Part shown: piece after piece, positions 1 to 5,554 of the stretch
Layout: every line of letters begins with the position of its first letter
Numbering within the stretch: position 1 is the stretch's first letter
Origin: an uncultured Sphingobium sp.
GTDB taxonomy: Bacteria; Pseudomonadota; Alphaproteobacteria; Sphingomonadales; Sphingomonadaceae
Length of the DNA stretch: 5,554 bases
Reading direction: 5' to 3'
NCBI GenBank assembly: GCA_946479185.1
Contig: CAMLFF010000222.1
Coordinates: 1 to 5,554, forward strand
The notes under the pieces: generated by a model
Told to the model about the DNA's origin: nothing
Database searches by the model: none
The model's input: only the letters and a program-made list of their open reading frames with translations
Made by a program: the position numbers and the translations under genes

Positions 1-62
1 AGTTGCTGAGCGAGGCTGACGCCAAGCTCTACCAAATGAAGCAGTCGCGCAAATTTAGCTGA
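1..62 (+). CDS. C-terminal end of a probable GGDEF diguanylate cyclase (partial)
   Basis: Only the last 19 complete codons and a TGA stop (60-62) are inside the window; the gene enters from the left. The frame reads [19 protein letters not shown]. The ADAKLYQMK stretch resembles the last conserved element of GGDEF domains (A-D-x-A-L-Y-x-A-K), which precedes a short basic tail. Diguanylate cyclases of this family make the second messenger cyclic di-GMP; the GGDEF signature itself would lie outside the window and cannot be checked. The gene converges on paoC, and the two stop codons overlap in an 8-bp tail-to-tail arrangement (55-62). The call rests on one short motif, so it is moderate only. 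Confidence 0.55.
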   Translation, partial: LLSEADAKLYQMKQSRKFS

Positions 63-2259
63 CTGTGGGAAGCTTCTCCAAATGCTTGTCCAGCGTCATG
101 GGATAATCGCGCAGCCGCACGCCAGTGGCATTATAAATGGCGTTGGCGATGGCCGCGCCGACACCGCAAATGCCCAACTCGCCGACGCCCTTGGCCTTCA
201 TAGGTGTGGACCAGGGATCGACATGATCGAGGAAGATCACCTCTTGATGCGGGATGTCCGCATGGACGGGCACCTCATATCCGGCGAGGTCATGATTGAC
301 GAAGAAGCCAAAGCGCGTGTCCACCGCAAGCTCTTCCATCAACGCCGCGCCCGCCCCCATCGTCATCGCGCCAATCACCTGACTGCGCGCGGACTTGGGG
401 TTGAGAATGCGCCCGGCATCGCACACCGCGAGCATCCGGCGGATGCGCACTTCGCCGGTGAAGGCATCCACCGCGACTTCCACGAAATGGCCTGCGAAGG
501 TGGATTGCTGGGCGCGATCGGCGAACTCATCGCCATAATCAATCGCATCTTCGGCGACCAGTTCACCTGCTTTGCTCGCGTCTGACAAGGAGAAGGACTT
601 GCCCCCCGCAGTGACCTTGCCGCCTGAAAACACGACTTCGTTCGCCTTGAACTCCAGCCGCTGGGCGATCTGCTCGCGCAGTTTGACGCACGCAGCATAG
701 ACCCCAGCAGTGCTGTTTGCCGCGCCCCATTGTCCGCCGGATCCGGCAGAGGCCGGAAAATCGGAATCGCCCAGGCGCACCGTCACATCATCCAGATCCA
801 GCCCCATCACCTCGGCGGCAGTCTGCGCGACGATCGTGTACGTGCCGGTGCCGATATCGGTCATGTCGGTCTCGACAATGATTTTTCCGTCGGCAGTCAG
901 CCGCACGCGCGCACCGGATTTGGTGAGCTGATTGTTGCGGAAGCCGCCTGCCACGCCAAGGCCGATCAGCCAGCGCCCTTCCCTCACCAATCCGGGCTTG
1001 GCATTGCGCTTGTCCCACCCAAATTTCTCGCGTCCCGTCTTCAGACACTCGACGAAATGCCGCTCTGAGAAAGGCCGCTCAGGCTTCATCGGGTCGACCT
1101 GCGTATCGTTGAGGATGCGGAAGTCGATGGGATCGAGACCTAGCTTTTCGGCCATTTCATCAATCGCGATTTCAAGCGCCATCAGGCCCGGCGCCTCGCC
1201 CGGTGCGCGCATCGCATTGCCTTCCGGCAGATCGATTTGCGCCAGCTTCATGCCCAGTTTGCGCGCCGCCCCGGCATAGAAGAGCCGCGTCTGATTGACG
1301 GCCGTTTCCGGGTCGCCATCGGGCAGATTGCCCGAAATGCTCTCATGCGAGATAGCGGTGATCTTGCCATCCTTGCTCGCGCCAATCTTGATATGCTGGA
1401 GCGTCGCGGGGCGGTGCGTGGTGTTGTTGATGATCAGCGGACGGCTAAGCGCGACTTTCACGGGTCGTCCAACCTTCTTCGCACCAAGGGCAGCCAACAC
1501 AACGTCGGCCCGCAGGAAGAGCTTCCCGCCAAAGCCGCCGCCAATATAAGGCGAATCCATCCGCACTTGCTCTGGCTTGAGGCCAAGTGCCTTGCCGATA
1601 TCGCGCTTGCCCCAGGCGATCATCTGGTTGGAGGTCCAGACCGTCACCTTGTCATTGTCCCAATCGGCAATCGTCGCGTGCGGCTCCATCATCGCATGGG
1701 TCTGGTCAGGTGTTGTGTAATGCGCGTCGAACTTCACGGCGCTGCTGGCATAAGCCGCTTCGAAATCGCCATGTTCGTTTGGCTCGCCTTCTTCTTCCGG
1801 CACGGGCTCGGCATTGCCTGCCTCTTTCGCGAGATCGAACTTGCCCTCCGCCCGGTCATAGTCGACCCGGATGAGCGATGCGGCGGTGCGCGCTTCCTCA
1901 AAGCTTTCCGCGATCACCAGCGCGATGGCCTGATGATAATGCTCAACAGCGCGCCCGCCGAACAAGCTTGCGGTATTCATGGGGCCGAGCGGTAGCGGCT
2001 TATGCTCAAGCGTCGTCATCACATCGATAACTCCGGGCGCGGCCAATGCGTCTGCGGTGTTGATCGTGCGGATGGTGCCTTTGGCAATCGCTGATCCGAC
2101 GACATAACCATAGGCCTGCCGCTTGGCGACATCGTGCCGCTCATAGGCATAGGGCGCGAGGCCACTGGTCTTAAGCGGGCCATCGATGCGGTCGGTGGAT
2201 TTGCCGACGACCTTGAGATCATCGACCAGGGTGTGGTTCGCGGGAGCATCGAACTTCAT
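55..2259 (-). CDS. paoC: Molybdenum-binding catalytic subunit of periplasmic aldehyde oxidoreductase (PaoC/YagR type)
   Basis: A 734-aa large subunit of the xanthine oxidase family, close to the 732 aa of E. coli PaoC. It should oxidise aldehydes to carboxylic acids at a Mo-pterin centre. The N-terminal aldehyde oxidase hammerhead domain spans roughly residues 20-135, followed by the Mo-binding halves. Visible motifs are GGGFGGK (240-246), the [11 protein letters not shown] loop (348-358), GGFR with R441 (probable counterpart of the active-site Arg440 of E. coli PaoC), and GVGELG near the end. E694 there is the expected catalytic base and matches E692 of the E. coli enzyme. There is no signal peptide, as expected for a subunit exported by hitchhiking on the Tat signal of PaoA. 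The ATG overlaps the paoB stop as ATGA (2256-2259), with GAGG 8 nt upstream. The frame is intact. The natural substrate cannot be read from the sequence; isoquinoline-oxidoreductase-like enzymes are the nearest alternative. Confidence 0.93.
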   Translation of the reverse strand: MKFDAPANHTLVDDLKVVGKSTDRIDGPLKTSGLAPYAYERHDVAKRQAYGYVVGSAIAKGTIRTINTADALAAPGVIDVMTTLEHKPLPLGPMNTASLFGGRAVEHYHQAIALVIAESFEEARTAASLIRVDYDRAEGKFDLAKEAGNAEPVPEEEGEPNEHGDFEAAYASSAVKFDAHYTTPDQTHAMMEPHATIADWDNDKVTVWTSNQMIAWGKRDIGKALGLKPEQVRMDSPYIGGGFGGKLFLRADVVLAALGAKKVGRPVKVALSRPLIINNTTHRPATLQHIKIGASKDGKITAISHESISGNLPDGDPETAVNQTRLFYAGAARKLGMKLAQIDLPEGNAMRAPGEAPGLMALEIAIDEMAEKLGLDPIDFRILNDTQVDPMKPERPFSERHFVECLKTGREKFGWDKRNAKPGLVREGRWLIGLGVAGGFRNNQLTKSGARVRLTADGKIIVETDMTDIGTGTYTIVAQTAAEVMGLDLDDVTVRLGDSDFPASAGSGGQWGAANSTAGVYAACVKLREQIAQRLEFKANEVVFSGGKVTAGGKSFSLSDASKAGELVAEDAIDYGDEFADRAQQSTFAGHFVEVAVDAFTGEVRIRRMLAVCDAGRILNPKSARSQVIGAMTMGAGAALMEELAVDTRFGFFVNHDLAGYEVPVHADIPHQEVIFLDHVDPWSTPMKAKGVGELGICGVGAAIANAIYNATGVRLRDYPMTLDKHLEKLPTVS

Positions 2260-3212
2260 GATGTCTGCCTCGTTTCGTGCAGGATGCCAGCCAGCGTCCG
2301 TTCGACAAGCGGCACCTTGAAAGCATTGTCGCGCGTGGGCTTGGCGTCAGCGAGCAGCGGGTCAATCACCGCGCTGGCCCCCTTGAGAAGCTGCGCTTCC
2401 GCCGCCTCGCTGCGCCAGGGCTTGTGCGCCACACCGCCAAGCGCGACCCGGCCCGTGCCATCCTTGCCGATGATCGCAGCGACCGAGATGAGCGCGAAGG
2501 CATAAGACGCGCGATCTCGCACCTTTTGATAGATGTGACGCCCCTCAACCGGCTTTGGCAGGGTGACGCCCGTGATCAACTCGCCATGATCGAGCACGGT
2601 TTCGATATGTGGCGTATCGCCGGAAAGCTTGTGGAAATCCGCGATTGCAATGCTGCGGGTCTGGCCGCTCGCAGAGACGGTCTCGACCTGCGCATCGAGC
2701 AAACGCAGGGCGACCGCCATGTCGCTCGGGTTGGTCGCGATGCAATGTTCACTGGAGCCGACCACAGCCAACTGACGCGAATAACCGCCGATGGCGGCGC
2801 AGCCAGACCCCGGCTCACGCTTGTTGCACGGCTGATTGGTATCGTAAAAATAGGGACAGCGCGTGCGCTGGAGCAGATTGCCCGCCGTAGTGGCCTTGTT
2901 GCGCAATTGACCCGACGCGCCGGCAAAGATCGCGCGGCTCAGCACGGCATAATCGCGGCGCACGCGCTTGTCTGCGGCGAGGCTGGTGTTGCTGACCAAC
3001 GCCCCGATCCGCAGTCCGCCGCCGGGGATGTCCTCGATCTGGTCGAGCTTCAAATCCTGCACATCGACCAGATGGGTCGGCGTCTCGATCTCCAGCTTCA
3101 TCAAATCGAGCAGGTTCGTGCCGCCTGCAATGAACTTGGCGCCCTGCTGGCGCGAGACTGCGGCGGCGGCTTCGGCAGGCGTGCGGGCGCGCTCATAAGT
3201 GAAGGGCCTCTT
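2256..3212 (-). CDS. paoB: FAD-binding subunit of periplasmic aldehyde oxidoreductase (PaoB/YagS type), normal start codon lost
   Basis: The frame gives 318 codons from 3212 to the TGA at 2256, the same length as E. coli PaoB (318 aa). It belongs to the CO dehydrogenase flavoprotein/XdhB family, which passes electrons from the [2Fe-2S] subunit to FAD. Family features are RPFTYERA at residues 2-9, the FAD loop [10 protein letters not shown] (29-38), a second FAD stretch ATTAGNLLQ (107-115) and [12 protein letters not shown] (158-169). C119, C129, C138 and C157 surround an inserted loop, as expected for the extra [4Fe-4S] cluster of PaoB-type subunits. The first codon is AAG instead of ATG, and no ATG, GTG or TTG lies between it and the upstream in-frame stop. 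The first usable starts are TTG at 3104 and ATG at 3101, which give 282 or 281 aa and remove the AGGTNLLDL loop. The gene is therefore probably non-functional as written, or the base at 3211 is an error. A GGAGG site lies 7 nt before the lost start. The remaining frame is clean. Confidence 0.88.
   Translation of the reverse strand, partial: KRPFTYERARTPAEAAAAVSRQQGAKFIAGGTNLLDLMKLEIETPTHLVDVQDLKLDQIEDIPGGGLRIGALVSNTSLAADKRVRRDYAVLSRAIFAGASGQLRNKATTAGNLLQRTRCPYFYDTNQPCNKREPGSGCAAIGGYSRQLAVVGSSEHCIATNPSDMAVALRLLDAQVETVSASGQTRSIAIADFHKLSGDTPHIETVLDHGELITGVTLPKPVEGRHIYQKVRDRASYAFALISVAAIIGKDGTGRVALGGVAHKPWRSEAAEAQLLKGASAVIDPLLADAKPTRDNAFKVPLVERTLAGILHETRQTS
2268..2271 (-). promoter_or_regulatory. 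Ribosome binding site of paoC
   Basis: The minus strand reads GAGG, 8 nt upstream of the paoC ATG and inside the end of paoB. It supports the start at 2259 and, with the ATGA overlap, suggests paoC translation is coupled to paoB. Confidence 0.6.
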
Positions 3213-3853
3213 GCCTGCGCCTCCGCCACTTCGCTGATCGCCTCGGCAATGTTGGAATAGGCGCCGCAGCGGCAGATATTGCCGCTCATCCGCTCACGCA
3301 GCTCTATGTTCGTGAGCTTGGGCTTGGCCATCAGATCATCCGACACATGGCTGGGTATGCCTGCCTTGATCTCCTCCAGCACTGCGACTGCCGAGCAGAT
3401 CTGGCCCGGCGTGCAATAGCCGCACTGATAGCCATCATGCTTCACGAAGGCGCGCTGCATTGGGTGGAGATTGTCCGGCGTGCCGAGGCCCTCAATGGTC
3501 TGGATTTCATCGCCCTCATGCATCACGGCGAGCGTCAGGCAGCTGTTGATCCGCGTGCCATTCACCAGCACCGTACAAGCGCCGCACTGGCCATGATCGC
3601 AGCCCTTCTTGGTGCCATTGAGCAGCAGATGCTCGCGTAAAGCATCGAGCAGGGTCGTGCGATTATCGAGCTGGAGCGCCTTGTCCTCGCCATTCACGCG
3701 GAACGAGAGGCTGGACGAGGGATCGGACCCGGAGGCCGTTTTACCGGGCGCCTGCTGGGCGTGAGCATTGGGCATGGTCACGAGCGCCGCCGCCGCTGAT
3801 CCACCGGCAAGCACAGTGCGCCGGGATAATTGCCACTCATCCGAAGTCTCCAT
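3101..3853 (-). CDS. paoA: [2Fe-2S] subunit of periplasmic aldehyde oxidoreductase (PaoA/YagT type), Tat-exported, with a read-through C-terminal tail
   Basis: The small iron-sulfur subunit moves electrons from the Mo centre of PaoC to FAD in PaoB. Residues 1-32 form a twin-arginine signal: SRRTVLA at 10-16, a hydrophobic Ala-rich stretch, and a likely cleavage after AHA (30-32). A ferredoxin-like domain follows, with C85, C90, C93 and C105 for the plant-type cluster ([10 protein letters not shown]). The helical domain supplies C144 and C147 (CGYC) plus C194 and C196 (CRC) for the second cluster. The ATG at 3853 has AGGA 7 nt upstream. As written the frame is 250 aa, but family similarity stops near residue 214 (EVAEAQA). 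The last 36 residues are the paoB N-terminal coding region read in the wrong frame, basic and Pro/Ser-rich, ending at a TGA at 3103-3101. The expected stop at 3211-3209 reads AGA. Both cluster sites are complete, so the core may still fold. Confidence 0.92.
   Translation of the reverse strand: METSDEWQLSRRTVLAGGSAAAALVTMPNAHAQQAPGKTASGSDPSSSLSFRVNGEDKALQLDNRTTLLDALREHLLLNGTKKGCDHGQCGACTVLVNGTRINSCLTLAVMHEGDEIQTIEGLGTPDNLHPMQRAFVKHDGYQCGYCTPGQICSAVAVLEEIKAGIPSHVSDDLMAKPKLTNIELRERMSGNICRCGAYSNIAEAISEVAEAQARGPSLMSAPARLPKPPPQSRASRAPSSLQAARTCSI
3209..3212 (-). other. Damaged stop/start overlap between paoA and paoB (AAGA in place of ATGA)
   Basis: The minus strand reads GGC-AAGA-GG. Changing the second base to T gives ATGA, which is the paoB start (ATG, 3212-3210) and the paoA stop (TGA, 3211-3209) at once. 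That change would give PaoA ending at residue 214 and PaoB beginning MRPFTYERA. The paoB/paoC junction of the same operon has exactly this ATGA overlap. The single altered position is 3211 (plus-strand T, expected A). Confidence 0.8.
3220..3224 (-). promoter_or_regulatory. Orphaned ribosome binding site of paoB
   Basis: The minus strand reads GGAGG, with 7 nt between it and position 3212. This is ideal spacing for the lost ATG and far too distant (over 110 nt) for the fallback starts at 3104/3101. It is the best local evidence that translation of paoB used to begin at 3212. Confidence 0.7.
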
Positions 3854-3860
3854 GAATTTG

Positions 3861-3864
3861 TCCT
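3861..3864 (-). promoter_or_regulatory. Ribosome binding site of paoA
   Basis: The minus strand reads AGGA, 7 nt upstream of the ATG at 3853. It supports this start, which also places the twin-arginine motif at the usual distance from the N-terminus. Confidence 0.6.
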
Positions 3865-4013
3865 AACGCGCGAGCCGTCGAGATATTGGGTTAACGCGGC
3901 AAAGCTGTTTCGGTTCAGTGCATCAAGGCAACTGACCGCACATTTGCTGGAGCCTAGCGGGCCAAAGAACGTATCCATTGCGCCGTATCCTCTATATGGA
4001 CCCGCCACATGAT

Positions 4014-4018
4014 GAAGG
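4014..4018 (+). promoter_or_regulatory. Ribosome binding site of rsgA
   Basis: GAAGG with 7 nt to the ATG at 4026. The in-frame alternatives upstream (TTG 3978, ATG 3996) lack such a site, so this decides the start. Confidence 0.6.
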
Positions 4019-4025
4019 CCGATCG

Positions 4026-5054
4026 ATGCAATTAGACGCGCAGGATACTGCTCTGACTGAGCTTGGCTGGCGGCCCTTTTTCAGCGCGCAAATTTCGGCT
4101 GATGAAGAGCAGCTCTGCAAGCCCGTGCGCGTGATGGCCGTGCATCGCGGTAAGATCGCGGTAGCTGGCGCGGTATTCGAGGGCATGATCCCCTCTTACA
4201 TGCCGGACTCCCAGAATGAGGAAGATCGACCAACCGTCGGCGACTGGCTGCTGATGGACCCGGCCAGGCTGGAGATGGTGCGCGTGTTGGAGCGCGCGAG
4301 CCTGTTCAAGCGGCGCGCGCCCGGGGATGATCGCAGGCTCCAGCTTGTCGCAGCCAATGTCGATACTTTGTTCATCGTGGCGTCGTGCAATCAGGATTTC
4401 AACATTCCCCGGCTGGAGCGCTATCTGGTGCTCGCGCGGGAAGTGGGCGTGAGGCCGGTCGTTGTTCTTACGAAGATGGACCTGACCGACACGCCCGAGC
4501 AATTTGTGGAGGCAGCGAAAGGCTTGCAGGCCGATCTGCGCGTGGAGCTCGTCAATGCGCGCGACCCGGTTAGCGTGGCGCGGCTCGCAGCCTGTTGCGG
4601 ACCGGGCGAAACAGTTGCGCTGCTCGGCTCATCGGGCGTCGGCAAATCGACGCTCGTCAACAGTCTGCGCGGATCGGACAGTATCGCGACGCAGGCTGTG
4701 CGTGAGCAGGATGGCAAGGGCCGCCACACGACCACTGTGCGCGAAATGCACAGGCTCGATCAGGGCGGCTGGCTGATGGACACGCCGGGCATGCGCGAGT
4801 TCCAGATTCACGATGCCGCCACCGGCCTTGCTGAAGTGTTTGACGATATTGTGGCATTGACGCTGGAATGCCGCTTCACCAATTGCACGCATGGCACTGA
4901 GCCGGGCTGCGCCATTCAGGCCGCGCTGGCGGATGGCACGCTGACGCAAGAGCGGCTGCAACGCTGGTATAAATTGACTGCGGAAGATTATATCAACACC
5001 GGCACATTGGCGGAGCGCCGCACACGCGCTCGCACGAGTGGAAAAAGGAAGTAA
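4026..5054 (+). CDS. rsgA: Ribosome small subunit-dependent GTPase RsgA (circularly permuted)
   Basis: A 342-aa GTPase of the YjeQ/RsgA family, a cytoplasmic factor that binds the 30S subunit late in maturation and hydrolyses GTP on release. Residues about 30-95 form the OB-fold, with RPTVGDWLLMD at 68-78. The GTPase motifs come in the permuted order typical of the family: G4 TKMD (149-152), G5 region NARD (177-180), G1 GSSGVGKST (201-209), G2 region GRHTTT (232-237) and G3 DTPG (252-255). The C-terminal zinc-binding domain has C282, C287, H289 and C295 in CRFTNCTHGTEPGC. All key residues are present and the length is normal. The C-terminal tail is Arg/Lys-rich. The ATG at 4026 is chosen over upstream in-frame starts because of its GAAGG site and because the 16 extra residues do not look like the family. 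A small gene follows 2 bp after the stop. Confidence 0.95.
   Translation: MQLDAQDTALTELGWRPFFSAQISADEEQLCKPVRVMAVHRGKIAVAGAVFEGMIPSYMPDSQNEEDRPTVGDWLLMDPARLEMVRVLERASLFKRRAPGDDRRLQLVAANVDTLFIVASCNQDFNIPRLERYLVLAREVGVRPVVVLTKMDLTDTPEQFVEAAKGLQADLRVELVNARDPVSVARLAACCGPGETVALLGSSGVGKSTLVNSLRGSDSIATQAVREQDGKGRHTTTVREMHRLDQGGWLMDTPGMREFQIHDAATGLAEVFDDIVALTLECRFTNCTHGTEPGCAIQAALADGTLTQERLQRWYKLTAEDYINTGTLAERRTRARTSGKRK
5045..5049 (+). promoter_or_regulatory. Ribosome binding site of the 51-aa small gene
   Basis: AAGGA at the very end of rsgA, with 7 nt to the ATG at 5057. A well-placed site supports this short frame as a real, translated gene. Confidence 0.6.
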
Positions 5055-5056
5055 AC

Positions 5057-5212
5057 ATGGCTGATCTTTATCTCAAAGCGCTGGAAGCCGAGCGCAAGAG
5101 CCTGTGGGCGGCCTGTCGCCTCAAGGGCCTGCCCAAGGGCACGCCAGAGCGCCTGCGCATCGAGGAGCTTGATCGACAGCTCGCCGCGCATAAGGCGAAG
5201 AAGGCGGGTTGA
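5057..5212 (+). CDS. Small basic protein of unknown function downstream of rsgA
   Basis: A 51-aa frame starts 2 bp after the rsgA stop and ends at TGA 5210-5212. It begins MADLYLKALEAERKSLW and ends in a Lys/Ala-rich tail. It contains 12 Lys/Arg against 7 Asp/Glu, one Cys (C20) and one Trp (W17), and no membrane segment or signal peptide. Two likely helices (about 2-22 and 29-48) are separated by a Gly/Pro turn, GLPKGTP (24-30), suggesting a small helical hairpin. A strong AAGGA site and the tight spacing point to co-transcription and coupled translation with rsgA. I do not recognise the family. A role linked to ribosome or RNA binding would fit the charge and neighbour but is inference only. 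Confidence 0.7.
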   Translation: MADLYLKALEAERKSLWAACRLKGLPKGTPERLRIEELDRQLAAHKAKKAG

Positions 5213-5245
5213 GCGGAACCGGCTACCCACCGCATCTGCGTGACT

Positions 5246-5273
5246 TTGCAATTGTCAGCAGCGCGCCTATGTA
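5246..5273 (+). promoter_or_regulatory. Possible promoter of the TetR-family gene
   Basis: TTGCAA (5246-5251) and TATGTA (5268-5273) are spaced by 16 bp and resemble weak -35 and -10 boxes. Transcription would start near 5280, the first base of the ATG. An imperfect dyad TGAC-N9-GTCA (5241-5257) covers the -35 and could be an operator. Matches are partial, so this is tentative. Confidence 0.3.
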
Positions 5274-5279
5274 GCTGCT

Positions 5280-5554
5280 ATGGAAATCGTAACCGCCACT
5301 CGGGGTAGACCACGCGAATTTGACGTCGACATAGCTTTGGCTGCGGCGTTGCGCGTGTTTTGGGAGAAGGGTTATGAAGGCGCATCGCTGACCGATCTGA
5401 CCGAAGCGATGGGCATTACGCGCCCAAGTCTCTATGCCGCGTTCGGCAATAAGGAAGCGCTCTTCAAGCAAGCGCTGGACCTGTATGGGCAAGAGAAGCT
5501 GGCCTATGTCCGCACGGCACTCGATGCCCCTACCGCCCGCGGCGTTGCCCAGCG
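5280..5554 (+). CDS. TetR/AcrR-family transcriptional regulator (5' part, runs off the window)
   Basis: The first 91 codons of a TetR-type regulator are present; the ligand-binding part is beyond the right edge. A basic arm (TRGRPREF, 7-14) leads into the DNA-binding domain: helix 1 about 16-31 (ALAAALRVFWEKGY) and the helix-turn-helix about 37-56 (SLTDLTEAMGITRPSLYAAF), followed by GNKEALFKQAL at 57-67. Such proteins are usually dimeric repressors that leave their operator on binding a small molecule, often controlling efflux or catabolic genes next to them. Its target probably lies to the right or is the gene itself. No good ribosome binding site precedes the ATG; the nearby ATG at 5268 is followed at once by TAG and cannot be the start. 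The effector cannot be predicted. Confidence 0.9.
   Translation, partial: MEIVTATRGRPREFDVDIALAAALRVFWEKGYEGASLTDLTEAMGITRPSLYAAFGNKEALFKQALDLYGQEKLAYVRTALDAPTARGVAQ

Larger units (their letters stand above)
3854..4025. promoter_or_regulatory. Divergent intergenic region between the pao operon and rsgA
   Basis: These 172 bp separate the two divergent translation starts, so promoters for both directions should lie here. I find no convincing paired -35/-10 boxes on either strand. AT-richer patches lie at about 3885-3895 and 3985-3998 (TATCCTCTATATGG), and the latter could contribute to rsgA initiation. I see no strong inverted repeat or riboswitch-like structure. Short frames crossing the region look non-coding. 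Confidence 0.5.

Noticed and set aside
1237..1995. Plus-strand 252-codon open frame antisense to paoC
   Set aside because: Same reason: a shadow frame over a well-conserved catalytic subunit, with no family similarity that I can see.
3101..3240. A frameshift or a natural PaoA-PaoB fusion as the explanation for the long PaoA tail
   Set aside because: The paoB frame is continuous through the expected N-terminus without any insertion or deletion. One substitution at 3211 restores both genes with normal lengths and a well-spaced ribosome binding site, which is simpler.
2277..3260. Plus-strand 327-codon open frame antisense to paoB/paoA
   Set aside because: Its protein has no recognisable domain and is Arg/Ala/Asp-rich. 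It mirrors high-GC codon bias of the strongly conserved minus-strand genes.
3778..4008. Minus-strand 76-codon frame spanning the paoA start and the divergent region
   Set aside because: It overlaps the paoA signal-peptide region in another frame and looks like chance coding in the intergenic region.
3978..4025. Longer RsgA starting at TTG 3978 or ATG 3996
   Set aside because: No ribosome binding site precedes either codon and the extra residues do not resemble the family; ATG 4026 has GAAGG at 7 nt.
3854..4025. Riboswitch, small RNA or defined promoter boxes in the divergent region
   Set aside because: No conserved structure, terminator-like hairpin or good paired promoter boxes could be seen by eye, so only the region as a whole is reported.
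4032..4502. Minus-strand 156-codon open frame inside rsgA
   Set aside because: It lies wholly over a gene with all RsgA motifs and has no independent evidence such as a recognisable domain.
1..5554. A novel defence system, mobile element or CRISPR array
   Set aside because: All substantial genes belong to known metabolic, ribosome-assembly or regulatory families. No repeats, transposase, integrase or spacer pattern are present.

Overview
The window reads as high-GC alphaproteobacterial chromosome. A sphingomonad-type organism is my inference from codon use and from the style of the RsgA and TetR proteins; no phylogeny was run. There is no rRNA, tRNA, insertion sequence or CRISPR array. Coding density is high, with one divergent intergenic region of about 170 bp.

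Left part (55-3853, minus strand): a three-gene operon, transcribed right to left, for a periplasmic aldehyde oxidoreductase of the PaoABC (YagTSR) type in the xanthine oxidase family. PaoA carries a Tat signal and two [2Fe-2S] clusters, PaoB is the FAD subunit with an extra four-cysteine loop expected to hold a [4Fe-4S] cluster, and PaoC is the molybdenum catalytic subunit. Electrons would run from aldehyde at the Mo centre of PaoC through the PaoA clusters to FAD in PaoB. The last codons of a plus-strand gene, probably a GGDEF diguanylate cyclase, run tail-to-tail into the paoC stop.

The most striking point is the paoA/paoB junction. Where an overlapping ATGA (paoB start, paoA stop) is expected, the minus strand reads AAGA at 3212-3209. 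One base (plus-strand T at 3211, expected A) removes the paoB start codon and the paoA stop codon together. With ATGA restored, PaoA would be 214 aa and PaoB 318 aa starting MRPFTYERA, a GGAGG ribosome binding site would lie 7 nt upstream of the start, and the junction would match the intact ATGA at paoB/paoC. This is either a real inactivating mutation or a sequencing error.

Right part (4026-5554, plus strand): rsgA, encoding the circularly permuted GTPase of 30S subunit maturation; 2 bp after it a 51-aa basic small protein of unknown function, probably in the same transcript; then the 5' part of a TetR/AcrR-family regulator that runs off the window. The regulator has no clear ribosome binding site and has a possible promoter placed so that the mRNA could be leaderless.
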